A stretch of 64,000 bases of DNA from Celeribacter neptunius. GTDB lineage: Bacteria > Pseudomonadota > Alphaproteobacteria > Rhodobacterales > Rhodobacteraceae. The translations under genes and the position numbers were made by a program. Shown piece after piece: positions 8,248-16,244 of this stretch (the first letter of the stretch is position 1; each line of letters opens with the position of its first letter). Location: assembly GCF_900113955.1 (NCBI RefSeq), contig NZ_FORH01000005.1, positions 1 to 64,000 of the forward strand, in the 5' to 3' direction. Under the pieces are notes generated by a model that had not been told where the DNA came from, did no database searches, and saw only the letters and a program-made list of their open reading frames with translations.

Positions 8248-9186
8248 ATGTCGCTTCATCTGGTGCCGCGCGGATTGCAGTATGTCGAGGCCGTGGCCGA
8301 ACATGGCTCGATTCAGGCCGCATCGCGGGCCATTGGCATCGCCGCTTCGGCCATCGATCGACAGATCAAGCTGCTGGAGGATCGCCTTGGCGTGCAGCTT
8401 TTCGATCGGATCACCACGGGCATGACGCTGACCCCGGTCGGCGAGATGATGGTGCTCCTGTCGCGTCGCTGGCAGGCCGATGAGAACCGGATTTGGTCCG
8501 ATGTGAAGCAGATGCAGGGGCTCGATGTCGGCCATTTTCGTCTGGTCGCGATGGACAGTTTGATGAACGGCATCGTGCCGGATTTCCTGACCCGGATTTC
8601 CGACCGCTATCCGCGCGTCCGGGTCGATGTCGATGTCGCAACGCCGGATGATGCGGTAACGGCGCTGACCGAAGGGCGTTCAGACATTGCGATCGCCTTC
8701 AACCTGCGGCCGCAGCGCGATATCCATGTGATCTGGAGCACGCCGCTGCCGCTGCATTGCGTCGCGGCCCCGGATCATCCGCTGGCGGCGAGGCGCGAGG
8801 TGACGTTGAGCGAGGTGAACAGCCATGCCATTGTGGTGCAGAGCCGGGCTTTGGCGATCCGGCGCATGCTCGAGGCGCGGCACAGCTGGATCTTTTCCGA
8901 AGGCCCGCCGCCGGTGGTGACCAATTCGCTACAGCTTCTGAAACATCTGGTGGTGGCAGGGCGGCATGTCGCGCTGACCTCCGTGCTCGATGTGGCGCCG
9001 GAGCTGCTCGACGGGCGTTTGGTGGCCCTGCCGGTGAAAGGCCAGAAGATCGTGCCGCAAAGCATCAGCATCGCGATCAGCGCGCAACGGGTTCTGCCCC
9101 GGGTTGCCGGCATGCTGGCGCAGGATCTGTCCGAAGCCATGCAGGCGATGCTCGCCGAGGTCGAGGCGGCGATGGCGCAGCACTGA
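8248..9186 (+). CDS. LysR-family transcriptional regulator
   Basis: 312 aa. The N-terminal helix-turn-helix (about residues 8-65) contains HGSIQAASRAIGIAASAIDR followed by LEDRLGVQLFDR, as in LysR proteins. A periplasmic-binding-like effector domain follows (about 95-300). It is transcribed divergently from uraD-dctPQM with 101 bp between, the classical arrangement for a LysR activator of that operon. The inducer is presumably the TRAP substrate or a ureide intermediate (inference). Confidence 0.92.
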   Translation: MSLHLVPRGLQYVEAVAEHGSIQAASRAIGIAASAIDRQIKLLEDRLGVQLFDRITTGMTLTPVGEMMVLLSRRWQADENRIWSDVKQMQGLDVGHFRLVAMDSLMNGIVPDFLTRISDRYPRVRVDVDVATPDDAVTALTEGRSDIAIAFNLRPQRDIHVIWSTPLPLHCVAAPDHPLAARREVTLSEVNSHAIVVQSRALAIRRMLEARHSWIFSEGPPPVVTNSLQLLKHLVVAGRHVALTSVLDVAPELLDGRLVALPVKGQKIVPQSISIAISAQRVLPRVAGMLAQDLSEAMQAMLAEVEAAMAQH

Positions 9187-9267
9187 GTGCGCCCTTGCAA
9201 GCCGTCATCTTTCTATTGCCCTCGGTTCGGCTATGGGAAATGCTATGCCAAATTGAGCGATGAGCAG

Positions 9268-9966
9268 ATGATGACCGACGAAACCGGGCCACAGATCGAG
9301 GATACAGCACCGAGCGAACCCACCGCGATTGCGCAATGGGTCGCCGATGTGCTGCGCGACCGGATCGTCAAGGGCAGCTATCCTCCAGGCGCGCGTCTGG
9401 TGGAGCGCAAGATCTCCGCCGAGCTCGCGGTGTCGCGCACGCCGGTGCGCGAGGCGATCAAGCTGCTCGATGCAGACGGGTTGATCGGCATTTCCCGCAA
9501 CAAGGGGGCGCAGGTTCTGCAATTCGGGCCGGAAGAGGCGCGCGAGATCTTCGATGTCATCGCCGTGCTGGAAAGCCTGGCGGCGGAGCGGTTCGCCGAA
9601 GCGCTCACTCCGGCCCGGCTCGAAACACTCGAAGAGCTGCATGACCGGATGATGGTCTTTCACAAGATCGGCAGCCACACGGATTATTTCGATACCAATT
9701 CGGAAATCCACGATTTCATCATCGCGCATTGCGGCAATCCGATCGTGATCGAGACCCATAAACGGCTGATGGCACGGGCGCGGCGGGGCAGGTTCCTCGC
9801 CATCATGCGACCCGAGCGTTTGACCGAAGCGGTGTCCGAACACGAGGCGTTGATGGCGGCGCTGCGTCAGGGGGATACCGGGGCGGTGGCGCAGATCTGG
9901 CGCGCCCATCTTTTGCATACCGGCGCAACGCTTGCGGATGTGCTCGCCGAGTCCGAACCAGCCTAA
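9268..9966 (+). CDS. GntR-family (FCD-type) transcriptional regulator
   Basis: About 232 aa. The GntR winged helix spans about residues 20-85 (LRDRIVKGSYPPGARL, then SRTPVREAIKLLDADGLI), followed by an all-helical FCD ligand domain with the metal-type D..N..H pattern (FDTNSEIHDFI). The start is uncertain: two adjacent ATGs at 9268 and 9271 with only a weak GAG upstream. It lies directly before a 317-bp gap holding two copies of a TGG-N4-CCA palindrome and then the hydantoinase operon in the same direction, so it is the likely regulator of that operon. Confidence 0.88.
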   Translation: MMTDETGPQIEDTAPSEPTAIAQWVADVLRDRIVKGSYPPGARLVERKISAELAVSRTPVREAIKLLDADGLIGISRNKGAQVLQFGPEEAREIFDVIAVLESLAAERFAEALTPARLETLEELHDRMMVFHKIGSHTDYFDTNSEIHDFIIAHCGNPIVIETHKRLMARARRGRFLAIMRPERLTEAVSEHEALMAALRQGDTGAVAQIWRAHLLHTGATLADVLAESEPA

Positions 9967-10067
9967 ACACGCATCCGACCTTCATTCTTGCGATTCGCGC
10001 CGGCGCGTCCCGCCGGGATTGCACGCCAGAGCACAGAGATTGGGTGAGGCGTCGCTGTCCTTTTGAA

Positions 10068-10085
10068 AAAATGGAATGCCATTTT
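10068..10085. promoter_or_regulatory. GntR-type operator, copy 1
   Basis: AAAATGGAATGCCATTTT, a near-perfect palindrome with core TGGAATGCCA, the TGG-N4-CCA pattern often bound by FCD-type GntR regulators. It is the exact reverse complement of the copy at 10211-10228. Confidence 0.6.
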
Positions 10086-10210
10086 GGTTTTTGTGACGCT
10101 TATGAAAGCGGCGCGAGCGCGATAATTCTGCCTGTTTTTTGGATATGACATAAATTATTCCGAATATTTCGAGAAATAGCCTCGAAAGACCGCCTGTCTC
10201 TGCGCCATCT

Positions 10211-10228
10211 AAAATGGCATTCCATTTT
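10211..10228. promoter_or_regulatory. GntR-type operator, copy 2
   Basis: AAAATGGCATTCCATTTT, the exact reverse complement of copy 1. It ends 55 bp upstream of the first gene of the operon at 10284, a position suited to block transcription. Two identical sites 143 bp apart (start to start) would allow cooperative binding or looping. Confidence 0.6.
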
Positions 10229-10283
10229 TCTGGTGCGGATCTGTTCCGGGCCAGAAGAGCGAAAGAGACAGAAAGAAACCCGT

Positions 10284-11030
10284 ATGCGTCTTCTCCTTGT
10301 GAACCCGAACATGACGGTTGCGATGACCGACAAGATGGCCGCCATCGCCCGCAAGATCGCCGGCAGTCGGGCCGAGATCGTGCCGCTGACCGCCCAACGC
10401 GGTTTCCCCTATATCGCCTCGCGCGCCGAGGCGCAGATCGCGGGCGGCATCGCGCTCGAGATGATCGCTGAGAACCTTGACGGCATCGATGCGGTGGTGA
10501 TCGCGGCCTTTGGCGATCCCGGGTTGGCTGGCGCGCGCGAGTTGTTCGATCTGCCGGTCGTCGGCATGGCCGAAGCTGCGGTGATGACCGCCGCCATGCT
10601 GGGCGAGCGCTTCTCGGTCGTGACCTTTTCGCCCTTGATGACGCCCTGGTATTCCGATTGCGTCGAGGACACCGGACTGGCCTCTCGCTTCACCGGGGTT
10701 TGCACGCCAGAGACGCGTGCGGTGGATGTCACGCGGGTTGTTACCGACTTGCGTGGCGATCTGGTCGATCTGGCCAATCAGGCGGTGCGCGAAGACGGGG
10801 CCGATGTGGTCATTCTGGGCGGCGCGCCGCTCGCCGGGCTGGCGCCAGAGATCGCGGACGACGTTCCGGCGATCGTCATCGACCCGATTTCGGCCGCCGT
10901 AGCACAGGCGATGACGCTTGCTTCGCTTCAGGTGCAATTTGCCGGACGGACTTGCAAACCCGCTGCGAAATCCTCAGTCGGATTGTCGCCGGCGCTGGCG
11001 GAGATCATCGCCACGGAGACTGTGCAATGA
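10284..11030 (+). CDS. Asp/Glu/hydantoin racemase-superfamily protein lacking both catalytic Cys
   Basis: 248 aa. The fold marks are clear: RLLLVNPNMT at the N-terminus (hydantoin/allantoin racemase type) and IAAFGDPGLAGARE near residue 73. In hydantoin racemases the FGDPG motif is preceded by a catalytic Cys, but here the residue is Ala75. The second Cys (usually LGCAG) is Gly180 in VILGGAPLAGLA. So ordinary two-base racemisation is unlikely. First gene of the operon; its stop overlaps the hydantoinase ATG (ATGA). The start at 10284 is set by MRLLLVNPN and the purine-rich leader. It might be an isomerase using other residues, a binding protein, or a decarboxylase-like relative. Confidence 0.75.
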   Translation: MRLLLVNPNMTVAMTDKMAAIARKIAGSRAEIVPLTAQRGFPYIASRAEAQIAGGIALEMIAENLDGIDAVVIAAFGDPGLAGARELFDLPVVGMAEAAVMTAAMLGERFSVVTFSPLMTPWYSDCVEDTGLASRFTGVCTPETRAVDVTRVVTDLRGDLVDLANQAVREDGADVVILGGAPLAGLAPEIADDVPAIVIDPISAAVAQAMTLASLQVQFAGRTCKPAAKSSVGLSPALAEIIATETVQ

Positions 11031-12433
11031 GCCCAGTGTGTTTCGACACGATCATCCGGGGCGCGCGCGTGGTGACCCCTGCCGGTGTGGCGCGCTGCGA
11101 AATCGGCATTTCCGGCGGGCGCATCGCGGCGCTCGGCCTGTCGCTCGGCGAAGCCACCGAGATCATCGAGGCCGAGGGGCTCATCGCTATGCCGGGCGGC
11201 ATCGACAGCCATGTGCATATTTCCCAGCCCTCGGGGCCGGGCATCGAGATGGCCGATGATTTCGGCTCCGCCACTCGGGCGGCGGTGGCCGGGGGCAATA
11301 CCACTGTGCTGCCGTTCTGCTTGCCGGAAGACGGCCAGAGCCTGCGCGTGGCGGTGGCGGAATATCATGCCAAGGCGGCGGGCAACTGCCATTGCGATGT
11401 GTCCTTTCACCTGATCGTCAAGGCGACCGATCCGGTCACGCTGGGTCAGGATCTGCCCGCGCTGATCGCGGCGGGGCATACGAGCTTCAAGGTCTTCATG
11501 ACCTATCAGGGGCTGGCGCTTTCGGATCGCGAAATCCTCGAGGTGATGTCCGTGGCGAAAGAGCAGGGCGCTCTGGTGATGGTGCATGCCGAGAACGAAG
11601 ATGCGATCGAATTCCTCCGCGACAAGGCGGAGCGCGAGGGCCAGACAGACCCGCTGTTTCACGCCCGGACGCGCCCTGTGCCGGTCGAACGCGAGGCCAC
11701 CCATCGTGCCATCACCCTGGCCGAGATCGCCGATGTGCCGCTGACCATCGTCCATGTGTCGAATGGTGAGAGCCTCGAGGAAATCCGGCGCAGCCGGGCA
11801 CGTGGCGCCAAGGTCTTTGCCGAGACCTGCCCGCAATACATCACCCTGACGGCGGCGGATCTCGACCGCGCCGGGTTCGAAGGGGCGAAATACGTCTGTT
11901 CGCCGCCGCCGCGGGCAGCCTCCGATTGGGAGGCGATCTGGTCCGGCATCTGCAATGGCGATTTCGAACTGTTCTCGTCGGACCATTGCCCGTTCCGTTT
12001 CGCAGATCCGGCGGGCAAGGATGCACCGGGCGCGCGCACGAGCTTTCGCAACATCCCGAACGGCATTCCCGGGGTCGAAACCCGTCTGCCGATCCTGTTC
12101 TCCGAAGGGGTGAGCAAGGGACGGATCTCGCTCGAACGTTTCGCGGCGATCACCGCAACCAATCACGCGCGGCTTTACGGTCTCAAGACCAAAGGCGCGA
12201 TCATGGTCGGGATGGACGCCGATATCGTGCTCTGGGACCCGGAGATGACCCGGGAGATCCGTCAGGACGATCTGCATCACGGCTCGGATTATACGCCCTG
12301 GGAAGGCTTCACTGTCACCGGCTGGCCGGTACGTACCATCCTGCGCGGAGAGACGGTGATGCACGAGGGCGATGTGTCGGGTGTGCCGACAGGCGCCCAT
12401 ATCGCGCGCAGCGCCCCCGAGGTCCTGCTATGA
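11027..12433 (+). CDS. Dihydropyrimidinase/hydantoinase-family amidohydrolase
   Basis: 468 aa, cytoplasmic. All binuclear zinc ligands of the cyclic amidohydrolase family are visible: DSHVHI (His62, His64), the carboxylated Lys155 in FKVFMTYQG, His187 in VHAEN, His243 in IVHVS and Asp319 in SSDHCPF. The family opens hydantoins, dihydropyrimidines or allantoin at the amide bond. It overlaps the preceding racemase-like gene and the following decarboxylase-like gene by 4 nt each, so the three are translationally coupled. The operon context favours a hydantoin or ureide-like ring; allantoinase is an alternative. Confidence 0.88.
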   Translation: MSPVCFDTIIRGARVVTPAGVARCEIGISGGRIAALGLSLGEATEIIEAEGLIAMPGGIDSHVHISQPSGPGIEMADDFGSATRAAVAGGNTTVLPFCLPEDGQSLRVAVAEYHAKAAGNCHCDVSFHLIVKATDPVTLGQDLPALIAAGHTSFKVFMTYQGLALSDREILEVMSVAKEQGALVMVHAENEDAIEFLRDKAEREGQTDPLFHARTRPVPVEREATHRAITLAEIADVPLTIVHVSNGESLEEIRRSRARGAKVFAETCPQYITLTAADLDRAGFEGAKYVCSPPPRAASDWEAIWSGICNGDFELFSSDHCPFRFADPAGKDAPGARTSFRNIPNGIPGVETRLPILFSEGVSKGRISLERFAAITATNHARLYGLKTKGAIMVGMDADIVLWDPEMTREIRQDDLHHGSDYTPWEGFTVTGWPVRTILRGETVMHEGDVSGVPTGAHIARSAPEVLL

Positions 12434-13194
12434 GCTTCTCTGTGACCGCCCCCCTGATCGATGGCGCCCGCGTCGGCATGTTGACGCCCTCGTCGAACAC
12501 TGCGCTCGAACCCTATACGGCGGCGATGTTCGCGCCTTTCGGCGATGAGGCCTCGGCGCATTTCGGACGGTTCCGGGTGGTGGAAATCTCCATGTCGGAA
12601 GCCTCGCAGACCCAGTTTCAGAATGCGCCGATTCTGGAGGCAGCCGAGCGTCTGGCCGAGGCACATCCGCGTCTCATCGCCTGGAACGGCACCTCGGCCT
12701 CCTGGCTCGGGCTCGACAAGGACCGCGCGCTCTGTGCCGAGATCGAACACGTCACCGGCGTGCCCGCCACCTCGACGATGCTGGCCTATGATCGGATCTT
12801 CAAAGGCATGCAGGTCAAGCGTCTCGGCCTCGTCACGCCCTACATCGGTGAGATACAGACCCGGATCATCGCCAATTACGCGGCGCAGGGGGTCGAGACC
12901 GTTGCCGAGGCGCGGCTCGAGGACAAGGGCAATTATTCCTTCGCGACCTATCCGCCCGAACAGGTGGGCGCGATGATCGAACAGGTGGCTGCCGCAAAGC
13001 CCGACGCCATCGCCATCGTCTGTACCAATTTCCGTGGCGCCCCCGTGGCGCAACGGATCGAAGCGGAAACGGGCATTCCCGTGCTCGATTCCATTGCCGT
13101 CACGGCGGCACATTGCATGCGTGAAATGGGGCTCGATCCCGCGCGCGTGACCGGCTGGGGCTCCGTGTTTCAGCGGTTTTCCGACCTTCCCTAA
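12430..13194 (+). CDS. Arylmalonate decarboxylase / maleate isomerase-like protein
   Basis: 254 aa. It opens with VGMLTPSSNTALEP, typical of the maleate isomerase/arylmalonate decarboxylase branch of the Asp/Glu racemase superfamily. The C-terminal catalytic Cys is present (Cys198 in IVCTNFRG), but the first Cys position reads WNGTSAS (residues 85-90), as in arylmalonate decarboxylases, which use one Cys only. So a decarboxylase or one-Cys isomerase is more likely than a two-Cys maleate isomerase. Coupled by ATGA overlap to the hydantoinase; 60 bp before the TRAP dctP gene. Confidence 0.8.
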   Translation: MSFSVTAPLIDGARVGMLTPSSNTALEPYTAAMFAPFGDEASAHFGRFRVVEISMSEASQTQFQNAPILEAAERLAEAHPRLIAWNGTSASWLGLDKDRALCAEIEHVTGVPATSTMLAYDRIFKGMQVKRLGLVTPYIGEIQTRIIANYAAQGVETVAEARLEDKGNYSFATYPPEQVGAMIEQVAAAKPDAIAIVCTNFRGAPVAQRIEAETGIPVLDSIAVTAAHCMREMGLDPARVTGWGSVFQRFSDLP

Positions 13195-13254
13195 TCCAGA
13201 ACCTTCACACCCAAAGGGCCGATCAGAGCCTGACCCCAACAGAGAGGATTGACT

Positions 13255-14289
13255 ATGACTGTCACCAAAACCATCACCGCGGCCCTGGCCGCAGCGACGC
13301 TCCTGAGCGGTGCGGCCAGTGCCGAGAGCCTGCGCGTCATGGGGCAACCCGTGGCCACCGGACTGATCCAGAAGAACATCGAACAGCCGTTTTTCGAGAA
13401 TTTCGCCGCCGAAACCGGGCTTGATTTTTCCGCCGATTATCAGCCGGTCGATGTCACCGGGATCAAGGACACCGAACAGCTCCGCATTCTCAAGGACGGC
13501 TTGTTCGACATCATCTCGCTGCGCCTGTCTCAGGTCTCGCGCGATGAGCCGACCATTCTGGGGCTCGACCTCGTCGGTCTGAACCCGGATTACGCCACCG
13601 GCGCCGCCACCGCCGAGAAATTCGCCCCGGTTGTCGATGCGGCGCTGCAGGAGAAATTCAATACAAAACTGTTGGGCGTCTGGCCTTTTGGTCCACAGGT
13701 GCTGTTCTGTGAGCCGGAGATTGCCTCGCTCGCTGATCTCAAGGGGCTGAAGGTGCGGGTCTATGACCAGAACCTCGCGAATTTTGTTTCGCTCGTCGGC
13801 GGCACGCCGGTGCCGATCTCCTTCCCGGAAGTGCAGCAATCCCTGGCGCGTGGCGTTGTCGACTGTGCCATCACAGGCCCGTCCTCGGCCAATTCCGCCG
13901 GCTGGCCGGAAGTCAGCAAATACATGATGCCGATCGCTTTCCAGCTGGCGATGAACGGCTATGGCATCAATCTCGACACCTGGAACAAGCTGTCGCCGGA
14001 AGATCAGGACAAGCTTCAGGCCGCCTTCGACAAGTTGTCGGCGGATATCTGGTCCTATTCCGAGGAGCTGTTTGTCGATGCCGTGTCCTGCAACACCGGT
14101 GGCGATACCTGTGAGACCGGTACGAAATACGATCTGACGCTGGTTGAACCGTCCAAGGCCGATGTCACCCTGATCGGGACCGCCGTGACCGAGGTCTCCT
14201 TCCCGGCGTGGAAAGAGGCCTGTGACGCGGTGGACGAAGGCTGTTCCGCCTCCTGGCTCGAAACCGTTGGCACCGCTTACGATTTCTGA
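13255..14289 (+). CDS. dctP: TRAP transporter substrate-binding protein (DctP family)
   Basis: 344 aa with a Sec signal (KTITAALAAATLLSGAASA) and a DctP body that includes LKGLKVRVYDQNLANFV, where the conserved Arg contacts a carboxylate. Two Cys pairs near the C-terminus (SCNTGGDTCE and CDAVDEGC) probably form disulfides in the periplasm, an unusual addition. The ATG at 13255 is chosen over a TTG six bases upstream because AGAGAGGA (13241-13248) gives proper spacing. Fourth gene of the hydantoinase operon; followed by a strong stem-loop. Confidence 0.92.
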   Translation: MTVTKTITAALAAATLLSGAASAESLRVMGQPVATGLIQKNIEQPFFENFAAETGLDFSADYQPVDVTGIKDTEQLRILKDGLFDIISLRLSQVSRDEPTILGLDLVGLNPDYATGAATAEKFAPVVDAALQEKFNTKLLGVWPFGPQVLFCEPEIASLADLKGLKVRVYDQNLANFVSLVGGTPVPISFPEVQQSLARGVVDCAITGPSSANSAGWPEVSKYMMPIAFQLAMNGYGINLDTWNKLSPEDQDKLQAAFDKLSADIWSYSEELFVDAVSCNTGGDTCETGTKYDLTLVEPSKADVTLIGTAVTEVSFPAWKEACDAVDEGCSASWLETVGTAYDF

Positions 14290-14303
14290 TTGCGAGAAAA
14301 CCC

Positions 14304-14333
14304 GCCGCGCCCGTTCGAACCGGGCGCGGCTTT
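14304..14333 (+). terminator. Intra-operon stem-loop between dctP and dctQ
   Basis: Perfect 10-bp stem GCCGCGCCCG (14304-14313) / CGGGCGCGGC (14321-14330), then only TTTC. This is a weak terminator or mRNA-stabilising hairpin that would keep the binding protein more abundant than the membrane subunits. Confidence 0.65.
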
Positions 14334-14355
14334 CCCAGCCGGACAGGAGAGACAG

Positions 14356-14910
14356 ATGGACCGGATCGCCCAGTGGATTTCGCGCCTTTTCGGCGTGGCT
14401 TTGCTTTTCTTGTCGGGCTTCGTGGCGCTCGAGACGCTCCTGCGCAAACTGTTCAACACCTCGCTTCAGGGCGCCGATGAGCTGGGCGGCTATGTCCTCG
14501 CTTTCGGGGCGTCAGCGGCTTTCGTGGTGGCGCTCATCGACCGGGCGCATGTCCGGATCGATGTGGTGCATCAGCGGTTCCCGTTGCGGCTTCAGGCCTG
14601 GATCGATTTCGCTGCGGTCCTGTCCCTGGGCCTGCTCGGGCTGTTTTTCCTCTATGTCGGCTGGTTCGTGATCGAGGACACAATCGCCTATAAATCTACC
14701 GCCGCGACACCCTGGCGCACGCCGCTGATCTACCCGCAGGCGGCCTGGTATGCCGGGTTGGCGCTTTTCGCGCTCTGTTCCTTCTGGCTGTCGCTGCGCG
14801 CACTGCGCCTTGTGCTGGCCGGGCGCATCCATGAGGTGATCCACGCATTCAATCCCAAAACCGCGGAAGAGGAACTGGCCGAGGAACTCGACCAGCTCTC
14901 GGGCCGCTGA
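14356..14910 (+). CDS. dctQ: TRAP transporter small permease (DctQ family)
   Basis: 184 aa, four membrane segments, with the small-subunit motif LLRKLFNTSLQGADELGGY. The ATG at 14356 has AGGAGA (14345-14350) in front of it. It has a hydrophilic, acidic C-terminal tail (TAEEELAEELDQLSGR) longer than in the other three DctQ proteins of this window. It lies after the intra-operon hairpin and 17 nt before dctM. Confidence 0.9.
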   Translation: MDRIAQWISRLFGVALLFLSGFVALETLLRKLFNTSLQGADELGGYVLAFGASAAFVVALIDRAHVRIDVVHQRFPLRLQAWIDFAAVLSLGLLGLFFLYVGWFVIEDTIAYKSTAATPWRTPLIYPQAAWYAGLALFALCSFWLSLRALRLVLAGRIHEVIHAFNPKTAEEELAEELDQLSGR

Positions 14911-14927
14911 GCATAAAGGGCAGAGCC

Positions 14928-16244
14928 ATGAGCATTGTCGATATTCTTGTCGGTTTCACCGTGATGATGGGGTTGCTGCTCATCGGGCTTCCGGTGGCCG
15001 TGGTCATGGTCGCGCTGGGCGTTCTGGGGGGCATGATCCTCTACGGGCCGGTGTTGCTCAAATCCATGGGGCCGGTGCTCTGGGGCGTTTCCAACGAGAA
15101 CGTGCTGACCGCGATCCCGCTGTTCATCCTTCTGGGCGAGCTGTTGCTGCGCTCGGGGCTGGCGGATCGCATGTATGGTGCGCTGGCGCTGTGGCTCGGG
15201 CGGCTGCCGGGCGGGCTGTTGCACACCAATATCGGCGCCTGCTCGCTGTTTGCCGCGACCTCCGGCTCCTCGGTGGCGACGGCGGCGACCGTGGGCACCG
15301 TGGCCCTGCCGGCGCTGGGCGAGCGTGGCTATGCGCCGGCGCGCTCGCTGGGCTCTCTGGCCGCCGGAGGCACGCTCGGCATCCTGATTCCACCCTCGGT
15401 GAACCTGTTGATCTATGGCTCACTCGCCTCTGTTTCGGTCGGGCAGCTGTTCATGGCGGGAATCTTGCCGGGCATCCTGCTCACCCTGCTGTTCATGGCT
15501 TTCGTCATTATTGAGAGCCTTTATCGCCGGTCCAAAGGCCTGCCCGACGCCTCCAAGGTCGAAGTGAAACTGCCGCTCGGTGATCGGCTGCGCGCGCTCA
15601 TCCATCTCGTGCCTGCGGCGGTGGTCTTTGCCATCGTCATGGGCTCGATCTATCTCGGCATCGCCACCCCGACCGAGAGCGCGGCGCTGGCCGTCATCGT
15701 GGCGCTGGTTTTCGTCTGGCGCGAAGGGCGGTTGAGCTTTGCCTTTCTCGACACTTGCTTTCGCCAGACCGCCAAGACCACGGGGATGATCCTGCTGATC
15801 ATCGCGGCGGCCTTCACCCTCAATGTCACGCTGGCGCTTGGCGGCATCACCGGGGTGATTTCCAACTGGGTGGCGGGCCTCGGGCTTGGCCCCACGGGGC
15901 TCTTGCTGGCGCTGATGGTCTTTTATGTCGTCTTGGGCATGTTCATGGACGTGCTGTCGATGCAGGTGCTGACAATTCCGATCGTCGTGCCGATCATCAT
16001 GGCCGCCGGGATCGATCCGGTCTGGTTTGGCATCTTCGTCGTGTTGATGAGCGAGCTGGGGATGATCACCCCGCCGGTCGGGATGAACCTTTACGTGGTG
16101 CAGGGCGTGCGCACCGATGGCGGTCCGTTTTCCGATGTGGTGCGCGGCGCGGTGCCCTATGCAGTTCTGATGTTGCTTTTCACCCTGTTGCTGATCGCCG
16201 TGCCGGGGATCGCGACATGGCTGCCGGAAAGCGTCATGCGATGA
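14928..16244 (+). CDS. dctM: TRAP transporter large permease (DctM family)
   Basis: 438 aa, about 12 membrane segments. Family marks: AIPLFILLGELLLRSGLADR near residue 65, FAATSGSSVATAATVG, GILIPPSVNLLIYG and GMITPPVGMNLYVVQG near the end. The SGSSVATAATVG form groups it with the DctM encoded at 44188-45504, not with the other two in the window. The stop overlaps the amidase ATG (16241-16244), so importer and hydrolase are co-translated. Confidence 0.93.
   Translation: MSIVDILVGFTVMMGLLLIGLPVAVVMVALGVLGGMILYGPVLLKSMGPVLWGVSNENVLTAIPLFILLGELLLRSGLADRMYGALALWLGRLPGGLLHTNIGACSLFAATSGSSVATAATVGTVALPALGERGYAPARSLGSLAAGGTLGILIPPSVNLLIYGSLASVSVGQLFMAGILPGILLTLLFMAFVIIESLYRRSKGLPDASKVEVKLPLGDRLRALIHLVPAAVVFAIVMGSIYLGIATPTESAALAVIVALVFVWREGRLSFAFLDTCFRQTAKTTGMILLIIAAAFTLNVTLALGGITGVISNWVAGLGLGPTGLLLALMVFYVVLGMFMDVLSMQVLTIPIVVPIIMAAGIDPVWFGIFVVLMSELGMITPPVGMNLYVVQGVRTDGGPFSDVVRGAVPYAVLMLLFTLLLIAVPGIATWLPESVMR

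Larger units (their letters stand above)
9967..10283. other. Regulatory gap upstream of the hydantoinase operon
   Basis: 317 bp without a supported gene, more AT-rich than its surroundings. It contains the two inverted 18-bp palindromes described separately (10068-10085 and 10211-10228), 125 bp apart edge to edge, and the purine-rich leader of the racemase-like gene. Probable promoter and operator region. Confidence 0.6.

Noticed and set aside
12289-13839. 516-codon open frame on the minus strand
   Set aside because: Mirror of the decarboxylase-like and dctP genes, both supported by motifs and operon overlap.
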